NCBI GenBank assembly: GCA_934662565.1
Contig: CAKUKI010000001.1
Location: forward strand, 186,001-250,000
Origin: an uncultured Elusimicrobiales bacterium
GTDB lineage: Bacteria > Elusimicrobiota > Elusimicrobia > Elusimicrobiales > Elusimicrobiaceae
Length of the DNA stretch: 64,000 nt
Reading direction: 5' to 3'
The number at the start of each line of letters is the position of its first letter. Positions within the stretch are counted from its first letter, which is position 1. The translations under genes were made by a program, and so were the position numbers. The notes beneath the pieces were generated by a model. That model was not told where the DNA came from and searched no databases. It saw only the letters and a list, made by a program, of their open reading frames with translations. Below are positions 9,438 through 16,869 of this stretch, piece by piece.

Positions 9438-9467
9438 TATATAGGAGCGGGGTTTATAAAAAATCAA
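9438..9467 (-). promoter_or_regulatory. Putative promoter of the first giant gene overlapping a terminator-like hairpin
   Basis: On the reverse strand TTGATT (9467-9462) and TATATA (9443-9438) are 18 bases apart. The same TTGATT hexamer occurs in the putative promoter of the second giant gene. The -10 region lies inside an inverted repeat (AACCCCGCT with AGCGGGGTT, about 9421-9454) followed on the reverse strand by TTTTATTTTTT. It could instead be an attenuator if transcription starts further upstream. Confidence 0.4.
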
Positions 9468-9500
9468 TATAATTACTATTTTACAAAACCACCGCATTCA

Positions 9501-9556
9501 CCCAAACGGATAGACATGCTAATATTAATTAGCATGCAAACAGAAAAGCGTTTGGG
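9501..9556. promoter_or_regulatory. Nested palindrome between the giant gene and the sigma-factor gene
   Basis: CCCAAACG (9501-9508) and CGTTTGGG (9549-9556) enclose a second inverted repeat, CATGCTAAT (9515-9523) with ATTAGCATG (9528-9536), spacer ATTA. Both arms are perfect. It could be an operator or an RNA stem-loop; its partner is unknown. Confidence 0.6.
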
Positions 9557-9619
9557 AGAAAGGATAATTTTGTTCGTCATAGTATTACAATAATATATGT
9601 TAAAATTTCTGCGTGTTGC

Positions 9620-9656
9620 CCGCAAGGGCCAAAGGACCTATTTTTTAATTGGGTCC
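9620..9656 (-). promoter_or_regulatory. Shared upstream element, site A
   Basis: On the reverse strand: AAAAAATAGGTCCTTTGG then CCCTTGCGG. The core TAGGTCCTTTGGCCCTTGC (9640-9622) is identical over 19 bases to site B upstream of the second giant gene. GGACC and GGTCC flank the A run and could form a short hairpin. The site is in the divergent region between the first giant gene and the ECF sigma operon and may serve either. The remainder of 9395-9765 is AT-rich without an open reading frame I would call; a TATAAT at 9683-9688 may be the sigma operon -10. Confidence 0.6.
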
Positions 9657-9765
9657 GGCAAAAACAAATAACTTAAAAATTATATAATTTTTGTTGGAAA
9701 ATGGAAATATATTTTTGAAAAAATATTTTTTTGCAATAAATTTACGGGTTTGGGTGTTATAAAGT

Positions 9766-10341
9766 ATGGCCAAAAATTATGCACAGTTGACAGATGATGA
9801 ATTAATGGACGGTTTTGTTCGGGGGGAGCCCGCGGCGTTTGAGGAGTTAGTCCTGCGCTATAAAAACCCGCTGTACCAATATATTTTGGCCTTGGTGGCG
9901 GACGAAAGCGCGGCGGGCGATTTGTTTCAGGAAGTATTTTTAAGCGTGTATAAACAGGCCGAAAATTACCGCGCGCAGGGCAAATTTAAGGCGTTTTTGT
10001 TCCGTTCGGCGCGCAATAGGGTACTCAATTATTTTAGGGATAGGCCGGAGGACTTTTCGTTAGATAAAACGGACGAAGACGGCAACGAGCCGTTGCACGA
10101 GGTTTTACCGTCCGGTGAGGAACTGCCTTTACAGGCGTTGGAGCGGGCGGAGCTGGGGGAGCGCATCCGGCGGGCGGCCTTAAAATTGCCCCCCAAACAG
10201 CGTGAAATTATTTATTTAAGGCCGTATATGTCTTTTAAGGAAATTGCCGCCGCGCGGGGCGTGCCTTTGGGTACGGTATTGGCGGACGGACACAGGGCTA
10301 TCAAAAAATTACAAACATTTTTACGGGATGAAAATTTATGA
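9766..10341 (+). CDS. ECF-type RNA polymerase sigma factor
   Basis: Sigma-70 family factor of the extracytoplasmic-function class, 191 residues, containing only regions 2 and 4. Region 2 spans FEELVLRYKNPLYQYIL to LFQEVFLSVYKQ and KFKAFLFRSARNRVLNYFRD; region 4 is LKLPPKQREIIYLRPYMSFK with the helix-turn-helix EIAAARGVPLGTVLADGHRA. The unusual point is VLADGHRA where ECF factors normally have V-x-S-R-x-x-R-A. It is co-transcribed with and overlaps (ATGA) an anti-sigma gene, the standard arrangement in which the membrane-bound anti-sigma holds the factor until envelope stress. Which promoters it reads is not known. Confidence 0.9.
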   Translation: MAKNYAQLTDDELMDGFVRGEPAAFEELVLRYKNPLYQYILALVADESAAGDLFQEVFLSVYKQAENYRAQGKFKAFLFRSARNRVLNYFRDRPEDFSLDKTDEDGNEPLHEVLPSGEELPLQALERAELGERIRRAALKLPPKQREIIYLRPYMSFKEIAAARGVPLGTVLADGHRAIKKLQTFLRDENL

Positions 10342-10736
10342 AAGAATGTAAACAGATTATGCTTTATTTGGCCGGGGAGTTAAACCAGCAGGAACGGGCC
10401 GCTTTCAAACGGCATTTGGCGGGGTGTAGCGCGTGCCGAGCCGAGCTTACTTTGTGGCAAGCCGCGCAGGAACAGGGGCAGGCTCCGGCAGCTCCGTCCG
10501 CGGTGGTGGAAGCGTTATTTGCCAAAACCACGCGCAAACCCAAACTTTGGCGGGCATTTTTCCGTCCGGCGTGGGTGGCGTGTGCGCTAGCGGCGGTACT
10601 GGTGGCGGGCGGGCTGATTTGGCCGCCGCGCAGCGGATATGACCGGCAAGAAGTAATTGCTTATATGAATACCCATTTGGAAGAAGATTACCAAACTTTT
10701 GCGTTAGATTTAGCGCAACTGGAAGCAGAATTCTAG
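10338..10736 (+). CDS. Zinc-finger anti-sigma factor, membrane-anchored
   Basis: 132 residues. The N terminus has the zf-HC2/ZAS pattern: Cys4, then HLAGCSAC (H-x3-C-x2-C), which binds zinc in anti-sigma factors that hold ECF sigmas. One transmembrane helix follows (WVACALAAVLVAGGLIWP, about residues 77-95) and a short outer tail of about 35 residues. It overlaps the sigma gene by 4 bases and is followed after 10 bases by a secreted coiled-coil protein. The tail would be the signal-sensing part in the periplasm. Confidence 0.88.
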   Translation: MKECKQIMLYLAGELNQQERAAFKRHLAGCSACRAELTLWQAAQEQGQAPAAPSAVVEALFAKTTRKPKLWRAFFRPAWVACALAAVLVAGGLIWPPRSGYDRQEVIAYMNTHLEEDYQTFALDLAQLEAEF

Positions 10737-10746
10737 GAGGTGGCAG

Positions 10747-11367
10747 ATGAAAAAATGGTTCGTAATGTTGCTTATGGCGGGGCTGGTGGCTCCGGCGTGG
10801 GCGGAATGTTCGGGGGAGAGCCCGCATAAAGACGGCCGCGCGGCTGTAAAAGATACCAAACGCGCCGAAATGCGTAAAATCCATAAAGAACGTGATGCGC
10901 AATTCAAAAAGACCAAAGAGCAGGCGGAAAAATTGGTCCAAGAATATAAAAAGGCTAAAGCCGGCAGTAAAAAAGCCGCCCAAAAAAAGGCGGAAATTGC
11001 CAAACTGGTGGCCCAAGTGCGCGAAGACCAGTTCAAATTCAAACGGGAATTATTAGATAATTTTAAGGCCCGCTTGGACGTAATGGAGCAAGAGCTTGCC
11101 GCCGCGCAGGACGAAAACACCAAAGCGGCTTGGGTGGACGAAAAAACCGAGGCCGTTATTAATGATAACGGGGATTTGAAAGTATTGTTCCAAGATAAAC
11201 TTTTGCCCCCGCCGCCGGGCCCGCGCAACGGGCATTTTAAGAAAGGCCCCCGCCATGGGGAAGCGGCAAAAGGCCCGCACGGTGCGGATATGCCTAAAAA
11301 CGGCCCCATGCCGCTCGGCCCCGACGGAGAAATGCTCCCCCCGCCGCCGGATATGGACGCACGCTAG
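10747..11367 (+). CDS. Secreted coiled-coil protein of the sigma operon (CpxP/Spy-like by context)
   Basis: 206 residues, preceded by a strong AGGAGG. It has a signal peptide (to about residue 19, APAWA), a highly charged helical region with Lys/Glu/Gln periodicity (about 30-125) and a Pro/Gly/His-rich tail with two PPPP motifs. No family is certain. Small helical periplasmic proteins encoded in an anti-sigma operon are often envelope-stress chaperones or heavy-metal sensors (CpxP, Spy, ZraP), so a feedback role is a reasonable inference. It is the third and last gene of the operon, ahead of a terminator at 11411. Confidence 0.7.
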   Translation: MKKWFVMLLMAGLVAPAWAECSGESPHKDGRAAVKDTKRAEMRKIHKERDAQFKKTKEQAEKLVQEYKKAKAGSKKAAQKKAEIAKLVAQVREDQFKFKRELLDNFKARLDVMEQELAAAQDENTKAAWVDEKTEAVINDNGDLKVLFQDKLLPPPPGPRNGHFKKGPRHGEAAKGPHGADMPKNGPMPLGPDGEMLPPPPDMDAR

Positions 11368-11410
11368 TATTTAGCCAAGTGCAAAATAGCTAAAGAAGTC
11401 ACCAAAAACG

Positions 11411-11439
11411 GACCCAGCAGAAATGTTGGGTCTTTTTTT
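11411..11439 (+). terminator. Terminator of the sigma operon
   Basis: GACCCA (11411-11416) pairs with TGGGTC (11427-11432), followed by eight T. Confidence 0.85.
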
Positions 11440-11553
11440 GTTGGGCAGATTTGTTTGTGGGAAGTTGTGCTAAAAAATATATTTATAACTACTTGCCTTT
11501 TGTTTTTTTTTTTTTGATATAGTGATTTTATGCCAAAGTGCATAGGAGGGTAT

Positions 11554-12915
11554 GTGAATAAAAAACAAAACAAAAATAAGCGTGCTTTTACGCTTACAGA
11601 ACTGCTTATTGTGGTTATTGTAATAGGCGTTCTGTCTGCCGTCACGCTTCCTAAATTTAATCGGGTCATAGAAAACCGGAAAGTGACGGAAGCCGAAGAA
11701 ATGATGTCCGCCGTGCGCACGGAGCAGGAGCGCCGTTGTGCGATGGATAAAAATTACACCTTAAAATTTGATAATTTAGCGGACGTAATTTCTTCCAGCG
11801 ATACCAAAAACTACAAATACAGTTTACAGACGGAGGGTATTTCCGCCACCAGCAACAAGGGTAAATACACCTTAAAAATGTTGTCTTATCAAGACGGCAG
11901 TTTTTGCTGTACGGGGGATGATTGTGCCAAATTAAACAAAAATTATCCCAACTGTGACGGGTTGACCTTTCCGTCTTCCGGCTGCGGCGGTACGGATGGC
12001 ACGGTAGAAATCACGCCGGACCCCATTACTCCGGCGGAATGTACGGACGGCCAAACCCGCGGGAGCCAAGTTTGTAATAGCTGCGGTACGCAAACCACGC
12101 AAGTATGTGAGGGTGGCAAATGGGTGAACCGGTTGGGGGCGTGTAGCAAAACGGTGGCGGAATGTGAAACCCCAGAATGTACGAACGGTGCCGTAAGCGG
12201 CAGCCAAAGTTGCAACGGTTGCGGTACGCAAACCACGCAAAAATGCGTAAGCGGCAAATGGGTAAACTTTTTAGGTACCTGCTCCAAGACCTTGGAAGAA
12301 TGTACGGAGTCTACCGATTGTTGCAGTATGAGCGGCGATGCAAAAACCGAGTGTTTGAAAAAGAAGTATGGGGTTAATTCTGCCCAGTATATTTGTGCGA
12401 TGGGGGATGCTTATCAATGTGGGATAAAAGTTTATGGTGGCGGTTCGGCCCCTTCTTATTGTATTAAAAGTTCCGGCGGGTGGAATGAAAGCGCTGCGAA
12501 CAACTGTAAAGCTTGCGCTGAAGATGTTCCTGAAATTGTAGCTTGGGCCGATGAGGGCTACAAGGATTATGCTTGCAACGCTGCCCCTCCACGATGCAAG
12601 GCAAACAGCGGGGGGAAAGACACCTATAGCTGTTATAAAGTAGTGCAACAAGACCCAGAAAGAATCTCCTATAGTGATTTTATTAGTAAAGTTAAATGTG
12701 ACAATAGATGCGATCCTAGGAGCCAATGCCCAGATTATGTTAAACCGGGGGTTCTGATACATGCCAGCCATGGCGGCTTGAATTGCTGGACAACATGTTT
12801 TTGTCCGTGGGATGGTTATCAAGCTGGAAGAACCTATACAGGAACTCGTATTAGCCTAAAGGCAGATACAGCTAATCAGTTGGTTTGTACGAAAGACCAA
12901 ATAGTTGGCATATAG
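11554..12915 (+). CDS. Large type IV pilin-like protein with Cys-rich tandem repeats
   Basis: Prepilin-like secreted protein, 453 residues from a GTG start at 11554 that lies 4 bases after AGGAGGG; an ATG at 11530 is possible but lacks this site. The leader ends KRA and the mature protein would begin FTLTELLIVV, with the conserved Glu5 and a 20-residue hydrophobic helix; Ala rather than Gly precedes the cleavage site. Residues 162-253 (DNA 12037-12312) are two tandem 46-residue repeats (EC-T-x-G-x-x-x-G-S-Q-x-C-N-x-C-G-T-Q-T-T-Q-x-C), each with six cysteines. The C-terminal part has about 20 further Cys. It is far longer than ordinary pilins (about 150-180 residues), so it could be a minor pilin or a pseudopilin-anchored adhesin with many disulphides. 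Confidence 0.8.
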   Translation: MNKKQNKNKRAFTLTELLIVVIVIGVLSAVTLPKFNRVIENRKVTEAEEMMSAVRTEQERRCAMDKNYTLKFDNLADVISSSDTKNYKYSLQTEGISATSNKGKYTLKMLSYQDGSFCCTGDDCAKLNKNYPNCDGLTFPSSGCGGTDGTVEITPDPITPAECTDGQTRGSQVCNSCGTQTTQVCEGGKWVNRLGACSKTVAECETPECTNGAVSGSQSCNGCGTQTTQKCVSGKWVNFLGTCSKTLEECTESTDCCSMSGDAKTECLKKKYGVNSAQYICAMGDAYQCGIKVYGGGSAPSYCIKSSGGWNESAANNCKACAEDVPEIVAWADEGYKDYACNAAPPRCKANSGGKDTYSCYKVVQQDPERISYSDFISKVKCDNRCDPRSQCPDYVKPGVLIHASHGGLNCWTTCFCPWDGYQAGRTYTGTRISLKADTANQLVCTKDQIVGI

Positions 12916-12959
12916 AAATGTTTTTCACGTATCCTCCTTGTCCAATAAACAAGGTTGGA

Positions 12960-12985
12960 AAAGGGCCCCCGCAAGGGGGCCCTTT
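12960..12985 (+). terminator. Hairpin after the Cys-rich pilin gene
   Basis: AAAGGGCCCCC (12960-12970) and GGGGGCCCTTT (12975-12985) form a perfect 11-bp stem with a GCAA loop. The T run is only three bases. Confidence 0.7.
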
Positions 12986-13095
12986 CGTGTTGTAAAGTGG
13001 TACTGTGGCCGTATAAAATACGGCTTTTTACAAAACAATAGCAACCGGTTTAATTTCCGGCGGGAATGGCAGATATATACAAATGCTTTTACACC

Positions 13096-13131
13096 AAAAA
13101 ACGGACCCGCTTGTATGGGGGCCCGTTTTTT
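13096..13131. terminator. Second hairpin, probably bidirectional terminator
   Basis: AAAAAACGG and the mirrored CCGTTTTTT flank a GC-rich stem between convergent genes (pilin-like on + and lipoprotein on -), with a T run on either strand. Confidence 0.7.
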
Positions 13132-13150
13132 AGTTTATGCTTGATACAAA

Positions 13151-13462
13151 CTATTTAAGCGCGTCTTTCCATGCTTGTTTTTCGGCTTCAATTTGGCTTT
13201 TGGCGGTGTTGACTTTTTCTTTCAAGGCCGCTTTGCCCAGTTCTGCCGCCGTATTGGCCGCGGCACTGTTTTGGGCCGATTTGGCAGCTTCGTACGATTT
13301 TTTGGCATCCAATACTTTTTGGCGCGTTTCGGCCGATTTTTGCAAGGCTTCGTCCAGCGTTAAAATTTGCGGATTGGAAACCGTAGTATTGTTAGAGGTG
13401 CTGGCGCAACCCGTCAAAACGGCCGCCCCGGCTACCACGGCAAGTAGAATCATTTTTTTCAT
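13151..13462 (-). CDS. Small lipoprotein with coiled coil
   Basis: 103 residues. A lipoprotein signal peptide ends in the lipobox LTGC (Cys19), followed by a Ser/Thr/Asn linker and an Ala/Lys/Glu-rich helix (about residues 40-100) suited to a coiled coil, reminiscent of Lpp-type or other small murein-associated lipoproteins. No specific family is recognised. An AGGAG Shine-Dalgarno precedes the ATG. Probably anchored in the outer or inner membrane facing the periplasm. Confidence 0.75.
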   Translation of the reverse strand: MKKMILLAVVAGAAVLTGCASTSNNTTVSNPQILTLDEALQKSAETRQKVLDAKKSYEAAKSAQNSAAANTAAELGKAALKEKVNTAKSQIEAEKQAWKDALK

Positions 13463-13507
13463 TTTTAAGCTCCTGTTTAATGCTAAATATATTGTATAAA
13501 AAAACGT

Positions 13508-14773
13508 TTAGGCGCGGCTATCCGGCTCTGCGGGCAGAAGCGGGCCCTCCGCGCTTAATTTATCCGCCAGCGTGCCCGCGTGCTTGATTTGCATTTCTTC
13601 CAGTTTCACGGCCGATTTGATAATGCCTGTGTTGCCGGTAAGCGTGGTCATGGCTCCGTCGTAGGCTTTTTGGGTGGCGGTCAGTTTGGTGTGGATGTCT
13701 TCCATGCGGGATACAAACAGTTTAACGCGCTTGTGCATTTCTTCGCCCAAGACTAAAATTTTATCCATATTTTTATTGGTGCGTTCTATGCGCCAGAGGT
13801 TTTCCACCACTTGCATTACGGCAAACAGGTTAGACGCCGTGACGACGGACACCCCTTTTTGGCGGGCATAATCGTTTAAGGCGGGGTCTGCCTGCAACGC
13901 GGCAAAATAGGCGTATTCTATGGGCACAAACATAAATACAAAGTCCAACCCGCGGGCTTTAATTAATTTTTGATAGTCTTTATCGGATAGTTCGTCAATG
14001 TGTGCGCGCACGTCTTTTACATGCGCTTTCAAAAACTGCGCTTTTTGGGTTTCGTCTGTAGCTACGGCCCAATTTTTATAATTTACCAGCGACATTTTGG
14101 AATCTATCACCACCGTGCGCCCTTGCGGCAGACGGATTAGAAAATCCGGATAGTTGCGGGAGTTGTCTTCCCCGCGGAAAAATGCCTGCTTTTCATAGTC
14201 TTTCCCTTCCGCAAGGCCGGCAGAAGTAAGCACATTTTCCAAAATCATTTCCCCCCAGTTGCCTTGCATTTTGGGGTTTTTGAGGGCCTCCGTCAGGTCT
14301 TTGGCTTCTTTGGCTAAACTGTCGTTCATTTGGCGGGTTTGCTCCAAGGCGTGTTTCAAATCCCCATGGCGGGAAGTGCTTTCGTTGCGTAAATCGCCGA
14401 TTTGTTTGGTAAATTCGTCCAGCTTGGTTTTCAGCGGGGCATATAAATCGCTGTTTTTGGCTACCAGTTCCGCGCGCTGTTCTTTTAGCGCTTCGGCCGC
14501 CATGGTTTTAATGGCGTTTTTGGTTTCCCCCTGTATTTGGGTAAAAAAGTTTTTTTGTTGGGTGAGCGAGTCGTCCAGCGCCGCTTTTTGGGCTTTTAAG
14601 GTGGATTTTTCAAGCTCCGCCGAGTGCAAACGGTTTTGGGCGTCTTTTAATTCATTTTGTAAGGCGGTGTTTTGCGCCTGTGCGTTTTGCGCGGGTTTAC
14701 CACCCAGTAAATATCCGGCCCAAAAAGTGCCCGCTAGGGCCGCTAAAGCGATAAGAATATATAAAATAGTCAT
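13508..14773 (-). CDS. rmuC: RmuC family DNA recombination protein
   Basis: 421 residues from the ATG at 14773, which has a good AGGGGG site; the longer reading from 14836 lacks one. Layout matches RmuC: one N-terminal membrane helix (LYILIALAALAGTFWAGYLL), a long coiled coil (about 30-140), then the conserved core with NPKMQGNWGEMILENVL, FLIRLPQGRTVVIDSKMSL and FMFVPIEYAYFAAL. The core is a PD-(D/E)XK-type nuclease fold. In E. coli RmuC limits inversion at short inverted repeats; the biochemical role is still unclear. Confidence 0.93.
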   Translation of the reverse strand: MTILYILIALAALAGTFWAGYLLGGKPAQNAQAQNTALQNELKDAQNRLHSAELEKSTLKAQKAALDDSLTQQKNFFTQIQGETKNAIKTMAAEALKEQRAELVAKNSDLYAPLKTKLDEFTKQIGDLRNESTSRHGDLKHALEQTRQMNDSLAKEAKDLTEALKNPKMQGNWGEMILENVLTSAGLAEGKDYEKQAFFRGEDNSRNYPDFLIRLPQGRTVVIDSKMSLVNYKNWAVATDETQKAQFLKAHVKDVRAHIDELSDKDYQKLIKARGLDFVFMFVPIEYAYFAALQADPALNDYARQKGVSVVTASNLFAVMQVVENLWRIERTNKNMDKILVLGEEMHKRVKLFVSRMEDIHTKLTATQKAYDGAMTTLTGNTGIIKSAVKLEEMQIKHAGTLADKLSAEGPLLPAEPDSRA

Positions 14774-14982
14774 ACTTTTCCCCCTGTAATGGTGCGCGCG
14801 CGGCGCATTATTTTTATTATAACTTATTTGAACCAAGCCGTTTTGGGGCCTTGCAAAAAGGGTTATTTTGTATGAAAAGTAAAAAAATTTCAGTCGGACG
14901 CAAAAAAACTAACCCATTTTGCGCGTTGTGCGTGCAAGGCGTAAATTTTTATGCTAAACCCATACCATAAAAGGGGGTAAAA

Positions 14983-16182
14983 ATGAAATACTGGGGAATG
15001 TTTTTTGCAGTGTTGGTAGCCGCCGGAGTTTTACAGGCGGCCGAAATAACCGTGGTGCCGTCCGTCAGGCACGAGCAACGCTTGGCGGCGCACCGCGCTT
15101 TGGGGGCAGAGGCGCCCAGCACATTCGGCACGGATTACTTGCATTTTAAGCAAGACGTGCAGAAAGAATGGGGGCTTAGTGTGGGGTTAGATGCCTCTTT
15201 TACCGCGCAGCGCTCCGCGCCCAACGGCAAACAAACCGCCATTCAAAGTATCTATTATCCGTACCTGACGTGGAATTTGTGGCAGGACGGCGCTTGGGGT
15301 AGCGGGCAAATAAACGTCAATTACAACTTAATACGCTACTGGGGCGCGCCGGCTGCTGCTTTGCAAAACCGCACCGGGCAAGCCTTGGCGTTTAACGATT
15401 ATCCGTCCGCGGAGGAGTTTTTTTCCCAAGCCAGTTATACGCACACGCTGCCCGACGCATGGGATTGGCTCAGCGTGACGGTGGGGCAGTTCCCGCTATA
15501 CAATTTTGACGGCACGCCGTACCTTTCCAACCAACAAACGGCGCTGATGAATTACGCACTGGCGCAAAATGCGTCGTCGGTCTATCCGACGGCGGGCTTT
15601 GGGGCGTATGTGCAGGCTAACCCCGCCGAGTGGAGTTTTTCAATCGGATATCAGGATGCCAGCAACCTTTCCGGCCAAACCATTCGTTTGCGTAGCGCAT
15701 TTGACGGGCATTATACCGCGTTCGGCTCTGCCCAATGGAACCCCAAGGGGCGCTTGGGCGCGGGGCAATACGGGGCGCTCGTTTATTATCAGCCGGCGGT
15801 GAGCGGGCAGGACGAGTATTCCTTTGGCGTTAGCCTGAACGCCCAACAAAATTTGGGTGAAAAATGGGCCGTTTTTGCCCGTGCCAACGGCGCAAACGGA
15901 GCGGCAACGGCCGTTAAGCGTTCTTACGCGGTGGGCGCGGCGTGGCTCAACCCGCTGGAGCGCAACGCGCAGGACGCGCTGATTATCGGGGCCGCGTACA
16001 ACCGCTTAAACGGCGGGTTTTATCCCCCCGCCCATGGGGAAGGCGCCCTAGAAATGCAATATATTTGGGGTATCGGGCGGTTTTTTACCATCACGCCGGA
16101 TATTCAGTTCTACCCGAAAACAGCTTCCGGCGGGCGCAAAAGTGCCGCGGTGTTCAGCTTGCGTACGGGAATTAATTTGTAA
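14983..16182 (+). CDS. aaxA: AaxA-like outer-membrane porin (OprB type) of the arginine/agmatine system
   Basis: 399 residues with a signal peptide (cleavage after about residue 19, VLQA-A) and an all-beta sequence with alternating aromatic residues that looks like an OprB-type porin: AEEFFSQASYTHTLPDAWD, SVTVGQFPLYNFDGTPY, YQDASNLSG, and the C-terminal strand SAAVFSLRTGINL. In Chlamydia the first gene of aaxABC is an OprB-type porin (AaxA) that lets arginine through the outer membrane. The identical order here, porin then pyruvoyl arginine decarboxylase then arginine/agmatine antiporter, supports the assignment more than the sequence alone. The ATG follows a GGGGG site. It should increase arginine entry during acid stress. 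Confidence 0.8.
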   Translation: MKYWGMFFAVLVAAGVLQAAEITVVPSVRHEQRLAAHRALGAEAPSTFGTDYLHFKQDVQKEWGLSVGLDASFTAQRSAPNGKQTAIQSIYYPYLTWNLWQDGAWGSGQINVNYNLIRYWGAPAAALQNRTGQALAFNDYPSAEEFFSQASYTHTLPDAWDWLSVTVGQFPLYNFDGTPYLSNQQTALMNYALAQNASSVYPTAGFGAYVQANPAEWSFSIGYQDASNLSGQTIRLRSAFDGHYTAFGSAQWNPKGRLGAGQYGALVYYQPAVSGQDEYSFGVSLNAQQNLGEKWAVFARANGANGAATAVKRSYAVGAAWLNPLERNAQDALIIGAAYNRLNGGFYPPAHGEGALEMQYIWGIGRFFTITPDIQFYPKTASGGRKSAAVFSLRTGINL

Positions 16183-16245
16183 AACGGGGTGCGTATCATG
16201 AAAAGCGCACCTGTGGGGTAAATTAGCAGTAAAAGGAGATGAATT

Positions 16246-16842
16246 ATGGAAAAAGACTTCGTATTAGGGACGCGCTACCCGACATTAGCGTTTATTACAG
16301 GTGGGGCCGGGCAGGCCGCGGACGGAATCCCGCCGCAACCGTTTGAAACATTCTGTTATGACAGCGCGCTTTTACAGGCCAAAATAGAAAATTTCAACAT
16401 TGTGCCTTATACGTCCGTACTGCCTAAAGAGCTTTTCGGCAATATTTTGCCGGTGGATAAAGTATCCGCGCATTTTAAGCACGGCGCGGTGCTGGAAGTA
16501 ATTATGGCCGGAAACGGCGCGCGTATAGAGGACCACAAGGCCATAGCTACCGGCGTGGGCGTGTGCTGGGGTAAAGACAAAAAAGGCAATTTAGTAGGCG
16601 GATGGGCGGCCGAATATGTGGAATATTTTGATACGCCTATTGATAACGAAATTGCCGAAGGCCACGCCAAAATGTGGCTGAACAAATCCCTGCGGCACGA
16701 GCTGGCTATCCGCGGGGTGGAAAAACATAGCGAGTTTCAAATCTGGCATAACTTTATAAACATTACGCAGCCTTTTGCGTATTGTTTAACGGCTATGGGG
16801 TTTTTGAACTTCCGGTATGCGGAGCCGGTATCGGGCAAGTAA
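16246..16842 (+). CDS. aaxB: Pyruvoyl-dependent arginine decarboxylase AaxB
   Basis: 198 residues, close to the length of chlamydial AaxB (about 195). It converts arginine to agmatine and CO2, consuming a proton. Enzymes of this family are made as a proenzyme that cuts itself to give a pyruvoyl group on the new beta/alpha junction serine; here the site is YTSVLP, with predicted cleavage between Thr56 and Ser57. In Chlamydia the cut is also Thr-Ser. Other family features include the acidic motif GNGARIEDHKAIATGVGV and WAAEYVEYF. It has AGGAG seven bases before ATG and sits 63 bases after aaxA and 27 before aaxC. The self-cleavage residues are intact, so it is probably active. Confidence 0.92.
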   Translation: MEKDFVLGTRYPTLAFITGGAGQAADGIPPQPFETFCYDSALLQAKIENFNIVPYTSVLPKELFGNILPVDKVSAHFKHGAVLEVIMAGNGARIEDHKAIATGVGVCWGKDKKGNLVGGWAAEYVEYFDTPIDNEIAEGHAKMWLNKSLRHELAIRGVEKHSEFQIWHNFINITQPFAYCLTAMGFLNFRYAEPVSGK

Positions 16843-16869
16843 AGCCAAGGTTTGGGGGAGGTAAAAAAT

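Noticed and set aside
9622..9640. Core of the shared element read as a sigma-54 promoter (TTGGC...TTGC)
   Set aside because: The GG and GC elements are about seven bases apart instead of the 12 needed for the -24/-12 arrangement.
14841..14854. TTTTGGGGCCTTGC upstream of aaxA as a seventh copy of the shared element
   Set aside because: It lacks the TAGGYCY half and the A run and differs in the GGCCC core.
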